From Flavobacterium ovatum (lineage in GTDB: Bacteria > Bacteroidota > Bacteroidia > Flavobacteriales > Flavobacteriaceae), in assembly GCF_040703125.1 (NCBI RefSeq), contig NZ_CP160035.1, forward strand, positions 3,582,001 to 3,646,000: a stretch of DNA of 64,000 bases, given 5' to 3'. Both the position numbers and the translations under genes were made by a program. Below are positions 1 to 8,220 of the stretch, one piece after another. The notes under the pieces were generated by a model that made no database searches, was not told where the DNA came from, and saw nothing but the letters and a program-made list of their open reading frames with translations. How positions within the stretch are numbered: position 1 is the first letter of the stretch; every line of letters starts with the position of its first letter.

Positions 1-78
1 GAAGATATTGTAGTCATCAACCTTTCGGGGCGTGGAGACAAAGATTTGGACACCTATATCGATTATTTTAAATTATAG
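1..78 (+). CDS. trpB: Tryptophan synthase beta chain, C-terminal end (partial)
   Basis: Only the last 25 codons are in the window. The frame reads into the typical TrpB ending NLSGRGDKD followed by a short tail and TAG. TrpB makes tryptophan from indole and serine in the TrpAB complex. trpA follows about 600 bp downstream on the same strand with one small gene between, so this is the end of a trp operon. The identification rests on the conserved C-terminal motif and on trpA nearby. Confidence 0.85.
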   Translation, partial: EDIVVINLSGRGDKDLDTYIDYFKL

Positions 79-149
79 TTGGGCGTTCCCGCAAAAAAAG
101 CGGGCGGGCATTAAGAAAAGAGTATAAAGTTAAAGGATTTTCGAATGAA

Positions 150-252
150 GATTAACGATTAAAGATTTCAGATTTGGTGGTAATAACTACAATTTCGCCT
201 AGTTTTAATAGTCTCACAGATCAAAAATCGTTAATCAAAAATCTTAGATTTT
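150..252. repeat. Inverted AT-rich intergenic motif (dispersed)
   Basis: The segment GATTAACGATT plus AGATTTCAGATTT-like sequence (150-177) is matched in inverted orientation at 223-252 (AATCGTTAATC then AATCTTAGATTT). A third copy lies at 24571-24593 at the end of the RluE-like gene. The trpB to 316 gap (79-315) holds nothing else that I recognise. This looks like a small dispersed intergenic repeat; its function is unknown. Confidence 0.5.
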
Positions 253-315
253 TTTTTCGCTTCCATCCCTAACGCACACACAACAACATTAAGCATTACA
301 TTAAAAAAAATCATC

Positions 316-636
316 ATGGCAAATTTATTCGCATACGGAACATTAAAAGACGCTGATGTTCATCAAAATATTTTCGGTCGCCTTTTAAAAGGAACTCCAG
401 ATAGCTTAATTGGCTATACCATTACCCAAATAGAAATCGAAGAAGAATTTGGAATGGAAACCTACCCAATCATCACCGCTACAGAAAACCCAAAAGACAT
501 CATCAGTGGTTGGCTTTATGAAGTAACCGACGAAGAAATACAGTTAGCTGACACTTATGAAGGCTTACATTACAAACGTGCTGAGGTAACTGTAGAATCA
601 AACGTAAAAGCTTGGGCTTACATCGTTACCGATTAA
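316..636 (+). CDS. Gamma-glutamylcyclotransferase-like protein (AIG2/GGACT family)
   Basis: This 106-residue protein is close to the usual size for the small cyclotransferase fold. It starts with the family signature FAYGTLK (residues 5-11) and has an acidic residue in ADTYEGLHYKR (Glu82), the position of the family's catalytic Glu. Such enzymes release 5-oxoproline from gamma-glutamyl-amine or gamma-glutamyl-amino acid substrates in the cytoplasm. It sits between trpB and trpA, an insertion with no obvious link to tryptophan synthesis. The substrate cannot be read from the sequence. Confidence 0.8.
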   Translation: MANLFAYGTLKDADVHQNIFGRLLKGTPDSLIGYTITQIEIEEEFGMETYPIITATENPKDIISGWLYEVTDEEIQLADTYEGLHYKRAEVTVESNVKAWAYIVTD

Positions 637-691
637 TAAAAGCAATCACACAAAAGACAGAGATTCCTCTGATAAAAATATAGCCATTACA

Positions 692-1453
692 ATGAACAGA
701 ATCCAACAAAAATTACAAGAAGATAAAAAAATACTATCCATCTACTTTTCGGCTGGATACCCAAATCTGAACGATAGTGTTGCTATTATCCAAGATTTAG
801 AAAAAAACGGCGTTGATTTAATCGAAATAGGCTTGCCATTTAGCGATCCATTGGCCGATGGACCAACAATTCAAGAAAGTTCAACTAAGGCCTTGCGTAA
901 CGGCATGACCACTGAAGTATTGTTCAATCAATTGAAAGACATTCGTAAAACCGTATCTATTCCCTTAATTATCATGGGCTATTTCAACCCAATGATGCAA
1001 TATGGCGTAGAAGCTTTTTGTGCCAAATGTGCCGAAATAGGTATCGATGGATTGATCATCCCAGATTTACCTGTAGACATATATGCCGACGAATATCAAG
1101 CTATTTTTGAAAAATACGGTTTGTTCAACGTATTACTAATCACTCCACAAACCTCAGACGAACGCATTCGTTTCATAGATAGCGTTTCAACTGGATTTAT
1201 TTATATGGTAAGCTCCGCAAGTGTTACGGGTTCACAATCTGGATTTGGCAGCACCCAAGAAGACTACTTCAAACGCATTGCCAACATGAACCTCAAAAAC
1301 CAACAAATAGTAGGTTTTGGAATCAACAATGCAGAGACTTTCAACCAAGCTACTCAATACGCCAAAGGTGCGATTATTGGTAGTGCCTTCATCAAACATT
1401 TAACCGAAGAAGGAACTGGGAAAATCTCAGAATTTGTTAAAGCGATTCGATAG
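692..1453 (+). CDS. trpA: Tryptophan synthase alpha chain
   Basis: TrpA (253 aa) splits indole-3-glycerol phosphate into indole and glyceraldehyde 3-phosphate and passes indole to TrpB. The TIM-barrel motif EIGLPFSDPLADGP carries the expected catalytic Glu45 and Asp56, with the same 11-residue spacing as in the well-studied enzymes. The phosphate-binding end GFGINNAE and GSAFI is also present. The gene ends at a strong terminator, so it is the last gene of the trp operon. Confidence 0.97.
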   Translation: MNRIQQKLQEDKKILSIYFSAGYPNLNDSVAIIQDLEKNGVDLIEIGLPFSDPLADGPTIQESSTKALRNGMTTEVLFNQLKDIRKTVSIPLIIMGYFNPMMQYGVEAFCAKCAEIGIDGLIIPDLPVDIYADEYQAIFEKYGLFNVLLITPQTSDERIRFIDSVSTGFIYMVSSASVTGSQSGFGSTQEDYFKRIANMNLKNQQIVGFGINNAETFNQATQYAKGAIIGSAFIKHLTEEGTGKISEFVKAIR

Positions 1454-1480
1454 GTTTGTTTTTTTTTTATAAAATTTAGA

Positions 1481-1524
1481 AGGCGTTTAATCTCTATTTA
1501 AAAGGAGATTAAACGCCTTTTTTT
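1481..1524 (+). terminator. Rho-independent terminator after trpA
   Basis: A perfect 14-bp stem (AGGCGTTTAATCTC at 1481-1494 with its complement at 1505-1518) closes a 10-nt loop and is followed by a T-run. It lies 28 bp after the trpA stop and ends the trp operon. Confidence 0.92.
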
Positions 1525-1782
1525 ATGTTTGAAAATGAATTGTAATAGTTCAAAAATTGATGCTCGAAGGTAAGAGAAAAGTATTCAAGAAATAAAAAGT
1601 TTCAAATATTTTAGTAAGAAAAAATTAATATATTTGAAAATAAATAAAGCCTAACTGCTTTCATATCTATTCATCCATTTATGGATTGACATATTTAAAG
1701 CTATCAGACACATATATTACTTAGTAGCAAGAATTCATCTACAAGCCAGAAAAAGAAAATTTAAAAAAAAGAAAATACATTT

Positions 1783-2613
1783 ATGAGAAAATATTTTATT
1801 CACAATGGACAAAGTGAAGTTGGCCCATTTGACTTTGAACAATTAAAAACGATGCAGCTTAAAAATGCAACACCAATTTGGTATGAAGGATTGCAAAATT
1901 GGACAACTGCAAACAATATTGAAGAATTGAAATCAATATTAAACTCAAATGTTTCTCCACCTAAATTTGAAAACTTTACTCAACATAATTTAAATGTACA
2001 TCCACCATTATTTTCAAAACCAGTGTATGAAAATAATCAAAACTATGCACCGAAAAAGAAAAAAACATTACGAAATATATTAATTGGCTTTGGTGTTTTA
2101 ACCGTGTTGTTTTTTGGCCTGATAATTTACGCATCTACAAGTTCGGAACCGACTTATATCGAAAACGGAGAATTTATACCAAATGAAAGTATTGATAATC
2201 AAGCCGCAGAAAAAGCCAGAATAAATGCCGAACTAACCGAAAAAAACAGAAGTTATAGAAATAACATCGAACAATATGTTGGAGCAAGTACAAATCGATA
2301 TTCGTATAACGAACTTGGCGGAATTAGTAATTTAGATATTATCGTTACAAATAATACTGAATATTTGCTAAATGAAGTAAATATAGCGGTTGACTATATA
2401 AAAGATAATGGTGGAATTTATAAGACTGAAATAGTAACAATTTATAATATTCCAGCAAAACAAGATAAATCCACATCAGCACCTGAAAGCAACAGGGGAA
2501 CTTCTGTAAATGCAAAAGTTCAATCAATTTCATCTAATAAATTACATATGTGTTATGACAATTCATTTGCACCAAAAGCGGGTGAAATTGACCCATATTT
2601 TTGTAGACAATAA
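1783..2613 (+). CDS. GYF_2 (DUF4339) domain membrane protein
   Basis: The N-terminal 50 residues (YFIHNGQSEVGPFDFEQLK, then TPIWYEGLQNW) are a clear GYF_2/DUF4339 domain, found at the start of many bacterial membrane proteins and thought to bind peptides. A single membrane helix follows at about residues 94-115 after a lysine cluster (KKKKTLRN). The C-terminal part (about 130-276) looks like an exported, mostly beta domain resembling FxLYD/Ig-like modules, with LDIIVTNNTEYLLNEVNIAVDY. The topology would leave the GYF domain inside and the C-terminus outside. No neighbour gives a function. Confidence 0.75.
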   Translation: MRKYFIHNGQSEVGPFDFEQLKTMQLKNATPIWYEGLQNWTTANNIEELKSILNSNVSPPKFENFTQHNLNVHPPLFSKPVYENNQNYAPKKKKTLRNILIGFGVLTVLFFGLIIYASTSSEPTYIENGEFIPNESIDNQAAEKARINAELTEKNRSYRNNIEQYVGASTNRYSYNELGGISNLDIIVTNNTEYLLNEVNIAVDYIKDNGGIYKTEIVTIYNIPAKQDKSTSAPESNRGTSVNAKVQSISSNKLHMCYDNSFAPKAGEIDPYFCRQ

Positions 2614-2776
2614 AAATATAGCCACTAAAAGCCATTTTGATAAATTGGGGTTTTAATGGAATTGCAATCGCGCTTCAACTTTTCTTCATAACCGAAAGTT
2701 GAAAGGTTACTAATTCCCTACCATCTCAAAGCAGCGAAACGGTAGTAATTATACACAACGCACTAAAACAAACATA

Positions 2777-3234
2777 ATGGACTATAAGTTTTGGATTTCA
2801 ATGTACGCTGCATCAATTTCAACTATTGTATTTGTTTGGCGCTTATTTGAATTTTATTATGACCGTGTTGGAAAATTAAACATCTCTATCAAAACCACTT
2901 GGCGGACTAATATATATATAGCACAGGCGAAAGTGGTAAAACTGAGCCATTTTTAATAGTTGTAGTTGTAAATATTGGAAAAAACAAAAGATTTATTGAA
3001 CAACCTAGGTTTCAAAGCAATGCAAATTTTGAAGGTAAAAAGCACCTTAATCTTGTTCGAACCGATGTAATAAAAACCTATCCTATATGCCTCGAGCCTG
3101 GCGAAAAATTTGAATATGATTTACCATATGAGGGAATTGAAAGTGATTTAAAAAAAGCTGGAGTTGCAAAAATAAAAGCAAGAGTTTATGATACGCATGG
3201 AAAAGTGTATTGTTCAAAATGGTTTAATTTATAA
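2777..3234 (+). pseudogene. Frameshifted small membrane-anchored protein gene
   Basis: Frame A starts at ATG 2777 (MDYKFWISMYAASIST, a membrane helix) and runs to a stop near 2956. Frame B is open from 2911 to TAA at 3232-3234 and encodes GESGKTEPFLIVVVVNIGKNKRF and a beta-rich tail ending CSKWFNL. The two frames fit together as one protein of about 150 residues if the shift lies in the dinucleotide run at 2909-2920 (ATATATATATA). I infer a slipped TA repeat. It may be a true pseudogene, a phase-variable gene or a sequencing error. No family recognised. Confidence 0.6.
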
Positions 3235-3254
3235 AAACTGCGTACAATAGCCAA

Positions 3255-3289
3255 AGTTTCGTTGGGCTTGAAAAGCCAACAATGAAACT
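3255..3289. terminator. Hairpin after the frameshifted gene
   Basis: AGTTTC(G)TTGG pairs with CCAAC(A)ATGAAACT around a short loop, and the sequence after it contains CTTTATT. It is probably the terminator of the broken gene at 2777-3234, though there is no clean T-run. Confidence 0.45.
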
Positions 3290-3295
3290 CTCCTT

Positions 3296-3475
3296 TATTC
3301 GAAGTCTTCATCGATCCAATAAATATCATTACGGACTGCTGTGCGAAGTCCCCCCGCTATTCGAAGTCTTCATCCATCCAATAAATATCATTAGAACTGC
3401 TGTGCGATTCCGATAGCTATCGGAACCTGACTTCGTACCCGTTCCAATTGTCACGGCTTATACAAACTTAAAAGA
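3296..3475. repeat. Dispersed intergenic repeat, copies 1 (partial) and 2
   Basis: Two copies lie in tandem: 3296-3357 (partial) and 3358-3475. Both begin TATTCGAAGTCTTCATC, continue with CCAATAAATATCATTA and GACTGCTGTGCGA-like sequence; the second contains the perfect 18-bp palindrome TTCCGATAGCTATCGGAA at 3408-3425 and ends near CAATTGTCACGGCTTATA. A third near-identical copy is at 4282-4400 and a decayed one near 6138-6205. The rest of the 3235-3764 gap shows no gene. Confidence 0.8.
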
Positions 3476-3764
3476 CTGCAACCACAAGCTAATTTGATCC
3501 AATTATACCAGCAAATTGGATTAACTATTAACGGCTGTAATTCTATAAACTTAATTAAATTTTAAAAACAGCAAGAGAAACGACTAAAGTATCTCATTCA
3601 AAAATTAAAATTAAAAGGCTGAATGAGGTAAACCGTAAAACAATCCTAAATATTAACTTTATTTTCGCTCAAATAAAACTGGAGAACAGTAGCAATAATA
3701 TAAACTTATTGATATTGAAGAGCCAAACCAATTACTCAAATAATTAATTTTAAAAAACAGCAAA

Positions 3765-4136
3765 ATGGGCAAGTACATTGACAACAATTTAATCAAAGAT
3801 GAGAAAGTTGAATTAGAAACAACTTATCACTGGATAATTTTCTGCAACTTAAGATCGATAATTACACTGGGGCTAGCGCCAATAATTGACAAATACACGG
3901 ATGAATTCGCAATTACAAACAAGCGTGTTATCATCAAAACGGGTTTAATCAGTAGAAAAACTTTTGAGATGAACCACTCAAAAATTGAAAGTGTCAACGT
4001 TGACCAAGGTATCTTGGGAAGGATATTTGGCTACGGAACAATCAGAATTGTCGGTTCAGGCGGAACAAAAGAAGTTTTTCCAAAAATTAATAGTCCTTTA
4101 GAATTCAGAAAGAAATTCCAAGAAATGTCAAACTAG
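3765..4136 (+). CDS. Bacterial PH-like (bPH_2/YdbS-type) domain protein
   Basis: This 123-residue protein shows the signature of the bacterial PH-like domain once called DUF304: DEFAITNKRVIIKTGLISRKTFEMNHSKIE (about residues 45-75) and GRIFGYGTIRIVGSGGTKEVF (about 84-105). A hydrophobic stretch near residues 24-42 may sit in or at the membrane. These proteins are small, often membrane-linked, and have no defined general role. It stands alone between two copies of the dispersed palindromic repeat and has its own terminator. Confidence 0.8.
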   Translation: MGKYIDNNLIKDEKVELETTYHWIIFCNLRSIITLGLAPIIDKYTDEFAITNKRVIIKTGLISRKTFEMNHSKIESVNVDQGILGRIFGYGTIRIVGSGGTKEVFPKINSPLEFRKKFQEMSN

Positions 4137-4232
4137 TTACCATAACCTTATCAGTAGGGCATCCGTAATAGTTAGCGCATAATAACATACTGTGCCACCA
4201 ACAGTAGTACATTAACAATTGAAATGATTAGA

Positions 4233-4260
4233 AGTACAGTCTAAAGCTGTGCTTTTTTTT
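4233..4260 (+). terminator. Rho-independent terminator after the PH-domain gene
   Basis: AGTACAG (4233-4239) pairs with CTGTGCT (4247-4253) with one wobble pair, followed by a run of seven T. It lies about 100 bp after the stop codon. Confidence 0.75.
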
Positions 4261-4281
4261 GCTTATAGAAATGTACCCCGT

Positions 4282-4400
4282 TATTCGAAGTCTTCATCCA
4301 TCCAATAAATATCATTAGGACTGCTGTGCGATTCCGATAGCTATCGGAACGCGACTTCGTACCCGCTCCAATTGTCACGGCTTATAGACTTAAAAGATTG
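4282..4400. repeat. Dispersed intergenic repeat, copy 3
   Basis: Nearly identical to 3358-3475, with the same 18-bp palindrome at 4332-4349 and the same flanks (TTCGAAGTCTTCATC on the left, CAATTGTCACGGCTTATA on the right). The remaining part of the 4137-4654 gap is AT-rich; I see nothing else in it. Confidence 0.8.
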
Positions 4401-4654
4401 CCCCTTAAAAAAACCTTATACTCCTTATATATTGACATTAAAAACAGGAATTTAAACACTTATTTCTGTCAATTTAATTAAAAATCATATTTAGACTCAA
4501 GCACAATTTAGAAAGTATTTTTCAGTTATTTAAATTTACCTTTTGAATTCCGTTCAAACTAAGTATTGACTCCAAGAGACATATTATATACCCTAGAAAA
4601 CATAATTGATAAATGATTTAATTAAATTTGTTATTAAATAAATTAATAAATATC

Positions 4655-6043
4655 ATGAAAGCATATATTCCTAAATTATTTCGAATTTATTTGGCTTCGG
4701 TTATTTGTGTGTCATTATTTGCTTGCGCATCAGACTCGGAACGTGATTCCAATGAAGAAAAAAAAGTAGTAAATCCATTGGTATATGAAGGAACAACAAC
4801 TTCCGACAGATTAACTGATAACGAAGATAGATTCTATGTAAATAAGATCCCATCTAAAGAAGTAGTTATCGTGCTTAATGGTAACTGTAGCTCGGCGGAT
4901 AGTCAACTATTAAATAAAGAGATCGCCACTTTATCTAGTGCCGGAGGTGGTGTTATTAGAATCCGAAAAGGGACTTATTGTTTAAAAGACATTCTATTAA
5001 GATCCAATATCCATATCAAAATTGACTCAGATGTAACCATTCAGCCAGATTTAACTGGTGTTGTTGCAGGCAGAAACATTAATATGTTTATAGTAGGCGA
5101 AGATTTCTATGTTGAAAATGTAGCTATTACTAATTCAGATGAAAATAGTACAGATTCTTCTACATGGTTTAAGGGTCTTATCCCTGCAGGAGATGATATA
5201 GGCGTAAGATTTGTTGAGTTTGGTTATGTGAAAAATTTCAAGTTTTCTGGTTTAAGCTTAACTGATAATTATTCAAGATTTTCAAATATAGTCCTTAATT
5301 TACCTTCGAGTGAAAATGTAGATGAAGCATCTACTAACGGTATTATAAAGGATATTATTATGACCGGCATGCATGTTGGTTATGGTGTGGTGCAAATGCA
5401 AACTGGAAAAAGTGTTTTATATAAAAACCTTGATGGACAAGGCGGAGTTACTTTAAGAGTAGAAACAGGTGCATCTGCAACTAATCAAGTAAATAAGGTA
5501 ACTGTTGATGATGTTGTTGGAAGAAATATAACCTCACGTTTTGGAGATGCAGCATTTAACATGTCCCCTCATAGAGTGGACCAAGGTAGGGTTGACATAG
5601 AGGGTGTAGTGTCAATTAACTCAACTCATGCAGTACAAATAGCAGCTGGATTCATCAGTACAAAAACAGGTTTAATTAATCGAAAAGGGGTTTTCGATAG
5701 TCGTTCCTATATTGGGAATATAACTGTCTCTGGAGGCTCAGGTGCTCAAATTAAAGGTAAAGATTTTCAATTTTTTGATTGTACGGATAGAAGGGAATTG
5801 ATATTAAAATGTCAAAACCCAGATAATGAAAGCACTCCTGGTCATTCCATCGGAGCAGTTAGAAATAATGCAAGTGCCAATGGAGGTTGTACTAATCCAG
5901 AGGATGGTTGCTATGAAGTGGTTGTAGGTAAGATAACCAAGACCAACACAGATTTTGAACAGGAAGATTTTTTCATTTATCCCACCAATGCCATCAGTGG
6001 CTGCCCACAGGTCACAAAACCCACCAATGGAAGTTGCAACTAG
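4655..6043 (+). CDS. GH82-like (iota-carrageenase family) beta-helix lipoprotein
   Basis: The ATG at 4655 is preferred over an upstream TTG because it gives a lipoprotein signal peptide ending LFAC (462 aa). The rest reads as a right-handed parallel beta-helix: GGGVIRIRKGTYCLKDI, LRSNIHIKIDSDV, NGIIKDIIM, GYGVVQMQTG, GGVTLRVETG, NMSPHRVDQG. Order and spacing fit GH82 iota-carrageenases: Q247, E270 and H306 are 23 and 36 residues apart, as for Q222, E245 and H281 recalled from the Alteromonas CgiA enzyme. The position two after the catalytic Glu, Asp in that enzyme, is Gly272 here. It may cut a sulfated galactan or a related polymer, or be inactive. No sulfatase or SusC/D pair is adjacent. Confidence 0.65.
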   Translation: MKAYIPKLFRIYLASVICVSLFACASDSERDSNEEKKVVNPLVYEGTTTSDRLTDNEDRFYVNKIPSKEVVIVLNGNCSSADSQLLNKEIATLSSAGGGVIRIRKGTYCLKDILLRSNIHIKIDSDVTIQPDLTGVVAGRNINMFIVGEDFYVENVAITNSDENSTDSSTWFKGLIPAGDDIGVRFVEFGYVKNFKFSGLSLTDNYSRFSNIVLNLPSSENVDEASTNGIIKDIIMTGMHVGYGVVQMQTGKSVLYKNLDGQGGVTLRVETGASATNQVNKVTVDDVVGRNITSRFGDAAFNMSPHRVDQGRVDIEGVVSINSTHAVQIAAGFISTKTGLINRKGVFDSRSYIGNITVSGGSGAQIKGKDFQFFDCTDRRELILKCQNPDNESTPGHSIGAVRNNASANGGCTNPEDGCYEVVVGKITKTNTDFEQEDFFIYPTNAISGCPQVTKPTNGSCN

Positions 6044-6130
6044 ATTATTTAATTATCCTTGCTAGTTCAGACGTCTTGCTTTTGCATGCAAAGTTGACTC
6101 GTCCTAAAATAAGCTTACTTATAAAAAACC

Positions 6131-6205
6131 TAATCCCAGTATTTCGAAATCATAGTCCATTCAATAAATAGTATTAGAGTGTTGCGTGAAGTCATCGCTA
6201 TTCCT
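6131..6205. repeat. Decayed copy of the dispersed repeat
   Basis: CAGTATTTCGAAATCATAGTCCATTCAATAAATAGTATTA-type sequence followed by a GTGAAGTCATCGCTATTCC-like stretch resembles the copies at 3358 and 4282, but has lost the palindrome. It lies in the 6044-6324 gap. Confidence 0.5.
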
Positions 6206-6324
6206 GTGAAATATAGGATATTTTAACATACAACTTTTCTGTCTAATACGTCAATTATTTACTTATATTTGAGTCAAATAAACGGAGGTTTTTTCACAGA
6301 CTGACGTTAGCTAAAATTAAAAAT

Positions 6325-6987
6325 ATGAAATTAAAATATTTAATTATTGCATCGACTATTTGCTTAATTACAAGTTGTTCTTCAAGCAAAAAAATCATTT
6401 CTAAATACAAAACAATGAATCTTTCGGAATTGAAAAATAAGAAAGATAGTATTGACAAACAATTAAGTTATTCAAAGTTAGCGTTTTATCTTCAAAACAT
6501 AAAAGAGGGAAAAAGTAGATATTCTTTGGCTACACAAAAAGATAAAAATCTTTTGTGGATTATGCATGAATCGCCTAACTATGAAAACCTAAAAAAAATA
6601 TGGCAGGAAGCTGTTGATGAATATATTGCCTTTGTAGACGAATATTCTCCCCAAATAAAGAAACATCGAAGTTTAAATTACAAAAACAAAGAGAAATCTT
6701 TAAGCAACAGAAATGAATATAATAAAATATATTTACCATTACTTGATGAGTTAAAACATAGAGAATATGAAAAATACATCTATTATGAAAAAAACTTCTC
6801 GGACAAACTTGCAGACATGTGGTATGATGGTGGATCCTACTTATTAAACTTTCACAAATCTAAAAACTTGGAAGTTCCGACAGACTGGTTAAATGATAAA
6901 GATATATTTGGAATTGAAAATTACTCCAACTACAATGAATTAAGGAGGCATTTAAAATATATTAATAAAGCAATCTTAACTAAATAA
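6325..6987 (+). CDS. Lipoprotein of unknown function
   Basis: 220 residues. A lipoprotein signal peptide is clear (MKLKYLIIASTICLITSC, lipobox LITSC at residues 14-18). The mature part is rich in lysine, tyrosine and glutamate and predicted mostly helical, with no motif that I know. A TATATTTG -7-like box at 6264-6271 lies about 50 bp upstream, but I find no good matching TTTG box. A stem-loop at 7002-7030 follows the gene. Confidence 0.7.
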   Translation: MKLKYLIIASTICLITSCSSSKKIISKYKTMNLSELKNKKDSIDKQLSYSKLAFYLQNIKEGKSRYSLATQKDKNLLWIMHESPNYENLKKIWQEAVDEYIAFVDEYSPQIKKHRSLNYKNKEKSLSNRNEYNKIYLPLLDELKHREYEKYIYYEKNFSDKLADMWYDGGSYLLNFHKSKNLEVPTDWLNDKDIFGIENYSNYNELRRHLKYINKAILTK

Positions 6988-7001
6988 CTTTAGTTAACCC
7001 C

Positions 7002-7030
7002 GCTGGCGCAAGAGTCCCGCTTGTGCCAGC
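7002..7030. repeat. Stem-loop of a GC-rich intergenic repeat type
   Basis: GCTGGCGCAAG (7002-7012) pairs with CTTGTGCCAGC (7020-7030) around a 7-nt loop. It is GC-rich against an AT-rich background and lacks a T-run, so it looks more like a mobile intergenic palindrome than a terminator. Similar GCTGGCGCAAG elements are, from memory, common in Bacteroidota genomes. Confidence 0.55.
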
Positions 7031-7111
7031 AAAGTATAACTACAAACAAACTTAAAAGTCATTTATATCTTATTCAGTAAACATTCCAATGATTTACATT
7101 AAACAAATGAA

Positions 7112-7147
7112 GGTCTTTGCGTGATTGCTTAGTTCATCGCAATGACC
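7112..7147. repeat. Intergenic repeat of the GTCATTGCGA...GCAATC type
   Basis: Read on the minus strand this is GGTCATTGCGATGAACTAAG followed by CAATCACGCAAAGACC. That matches a short intergenic repeat I recall from many unrelated bacteria (GTCATTGCGAGGAACGAAGC...). Its ends, GGTC and GACC, are complementary. Confidence 0.6.
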
Positions 7148-7233
7148 CGTTTTGTCGACATACTGTCCCGTTATATAAATACAATGAAGGTATAATTTAT
7201 TATATTAGCTACAAAAACCAACAACCACTCCAA

Positions 7234-8031
7234 ATGAATAAAATAGCAATTTGTATGCTCGCCACTTTGGCACTACTAACAGTTTCATGTGATAAAAAAA
7301 AGGATGCAGCAGCAACTCCTAATTCTGATAAAAAATTATCATTAGGCGAACAACCCATTTTTAAAGTTTCTAACACGACTGAAACTATCGCTATCGATGG
7401 AAAAATGGATGAATCTAGTTGGAGCAAAACCGAAAGCAGAACTTTTGATTACATCTACAATGTTGAGAAACCCACTGATAAACAAAAAACAACTTTTAGA
7501 ATGTTGTGGGACAAAGAGAATTTGTACTTATTTTATGAATTTGAAGATAAGTATCTAACAGCTAGAGAAACCAAACATGATGGCAAGCCTTTTTTTGATG
7601 ATTGCGGCGAAATATTTATCATTCCTGTTCCGGATAGTTTGGATACTCATTTTGGTTTTGAGCTGAATATGTACAAAGCATCAAATGATTTTGTCTTTTT
7701 TAATAATTACTACAAGGGAAATGATTTTGCACTAAAAACTTTTAATCCAGATTTCAGCAGCGGTGTCACCTACAATGGCACAATCAACGATAACTCGGAT
7801 ATTGATAAAGGCTGGACATTGGAACTAAAAATCCCTATTGCTACTTTTGGATTTTTGGGTGAAATAGTTCCGGTTCAAAAAGGTAACAAATGGGCTTTCC
7901 TAGCCATTCGCCAAGATCGAAATGAAGTCGAAGGCGAACGCCGCATTACTTCTACCCTATTTCCTATTTATGATATATCCAAAGATGTACATCAAGCCAA
8001 TCGTTTCGGTCTGATGGAATTTATTGAATAA
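7234..8031 (+). CDS. CBM9-like domain lipoprotein
   Basis: The ATG at 7234 gives a lipoprotein signal (MNKIAICMLATLALLTVSCDKKK); the upstream ATG at 7117 would add 39 residues from a repeat and is rejected. The mature protein (265 aa in all) matches the carbohydrate-binding family 9-like fold: IAIDGKMDESSWSK, FRMLWDKENLYLFYEFED, DDCGEIFIIP, GWTLELKIPI, and RQDRNEVEGERR near the end. Such proteins sit on the cell surface or in the periplasm and bind sugars, or serve as unknown binding modules. There is no fused enzyme domain. The GH82-like gene 1.2 kb upstream makes a glycan link possible but unproven. Confidence 0.75.
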   Translation: MNKIAICMLATLALLTVSCDKKKDAAATPNSDKKLSLGEQPIFKVSNTTETIAIDGKMDESSWSKTESRTFDYIYNVEKPTDKQKTTFRMLWDKENLYLFYEFEDKYLTARETKHDGKPFFDDCGEIFIIPVPDSLDTHFGFELNMYKASNDFVFFNNYYKGNDFALKTFNPDFSSGVTYNGTINDNSDIDKGWTLELKIPIATFGFLGEIVPVQKGNKWAFLAIRQDRNEVEGERRITSTLFPIYDISKDVHQANRFGLMEFIE

Positions 8032-8040
8032 GCAATTTGT

Positions 8041-8185
8041 AGCACTAATTTCGAACAAACTTCCCGATCGCTCGCATATCGACAAGCGTTGGCGCAGAAT
8101 TGCTCCTGAAGATTCAGGACTATGCCCGCAACAGTAGGATATTTATAAATTGAATTCATCAAAAGCACAGTAATAGATGTACATT
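8041..8185 (+). promoter_or_regulatory. Truncated cobalamin-riboswitch-like sequence
   Basis: At 8101-8140 the sequence has the hairpin CCTGA-AGAT-TCAGG followed by GACTATGCCCGCAACAGTAG. This resembles the most conserved core of the cobalamin riboswitch (GGTG..AATCC, then CCCCGCAACTGTA). A GCACAGTA near 8164 may stand for the usual GCCACTG. The downstream part of the motif (the GTCAGGAGACCTGCC type) is not seen. It lies upstream of the TPR gene at 8221, which has no known B12 link, so it may be a relic. Confidence 0.45.
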
Positions 8186-8220
8186 TTTTAGAACGAAACA
8201 GTAAACCAACCACAATAAAA

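Noticed and set aside
2345..2533. 62-codon minus-strand frame inside the GYF_2 gene
   Set aside because: It is a shadow of the opposite strand; composition is Leu/Tyr-rich with no features.
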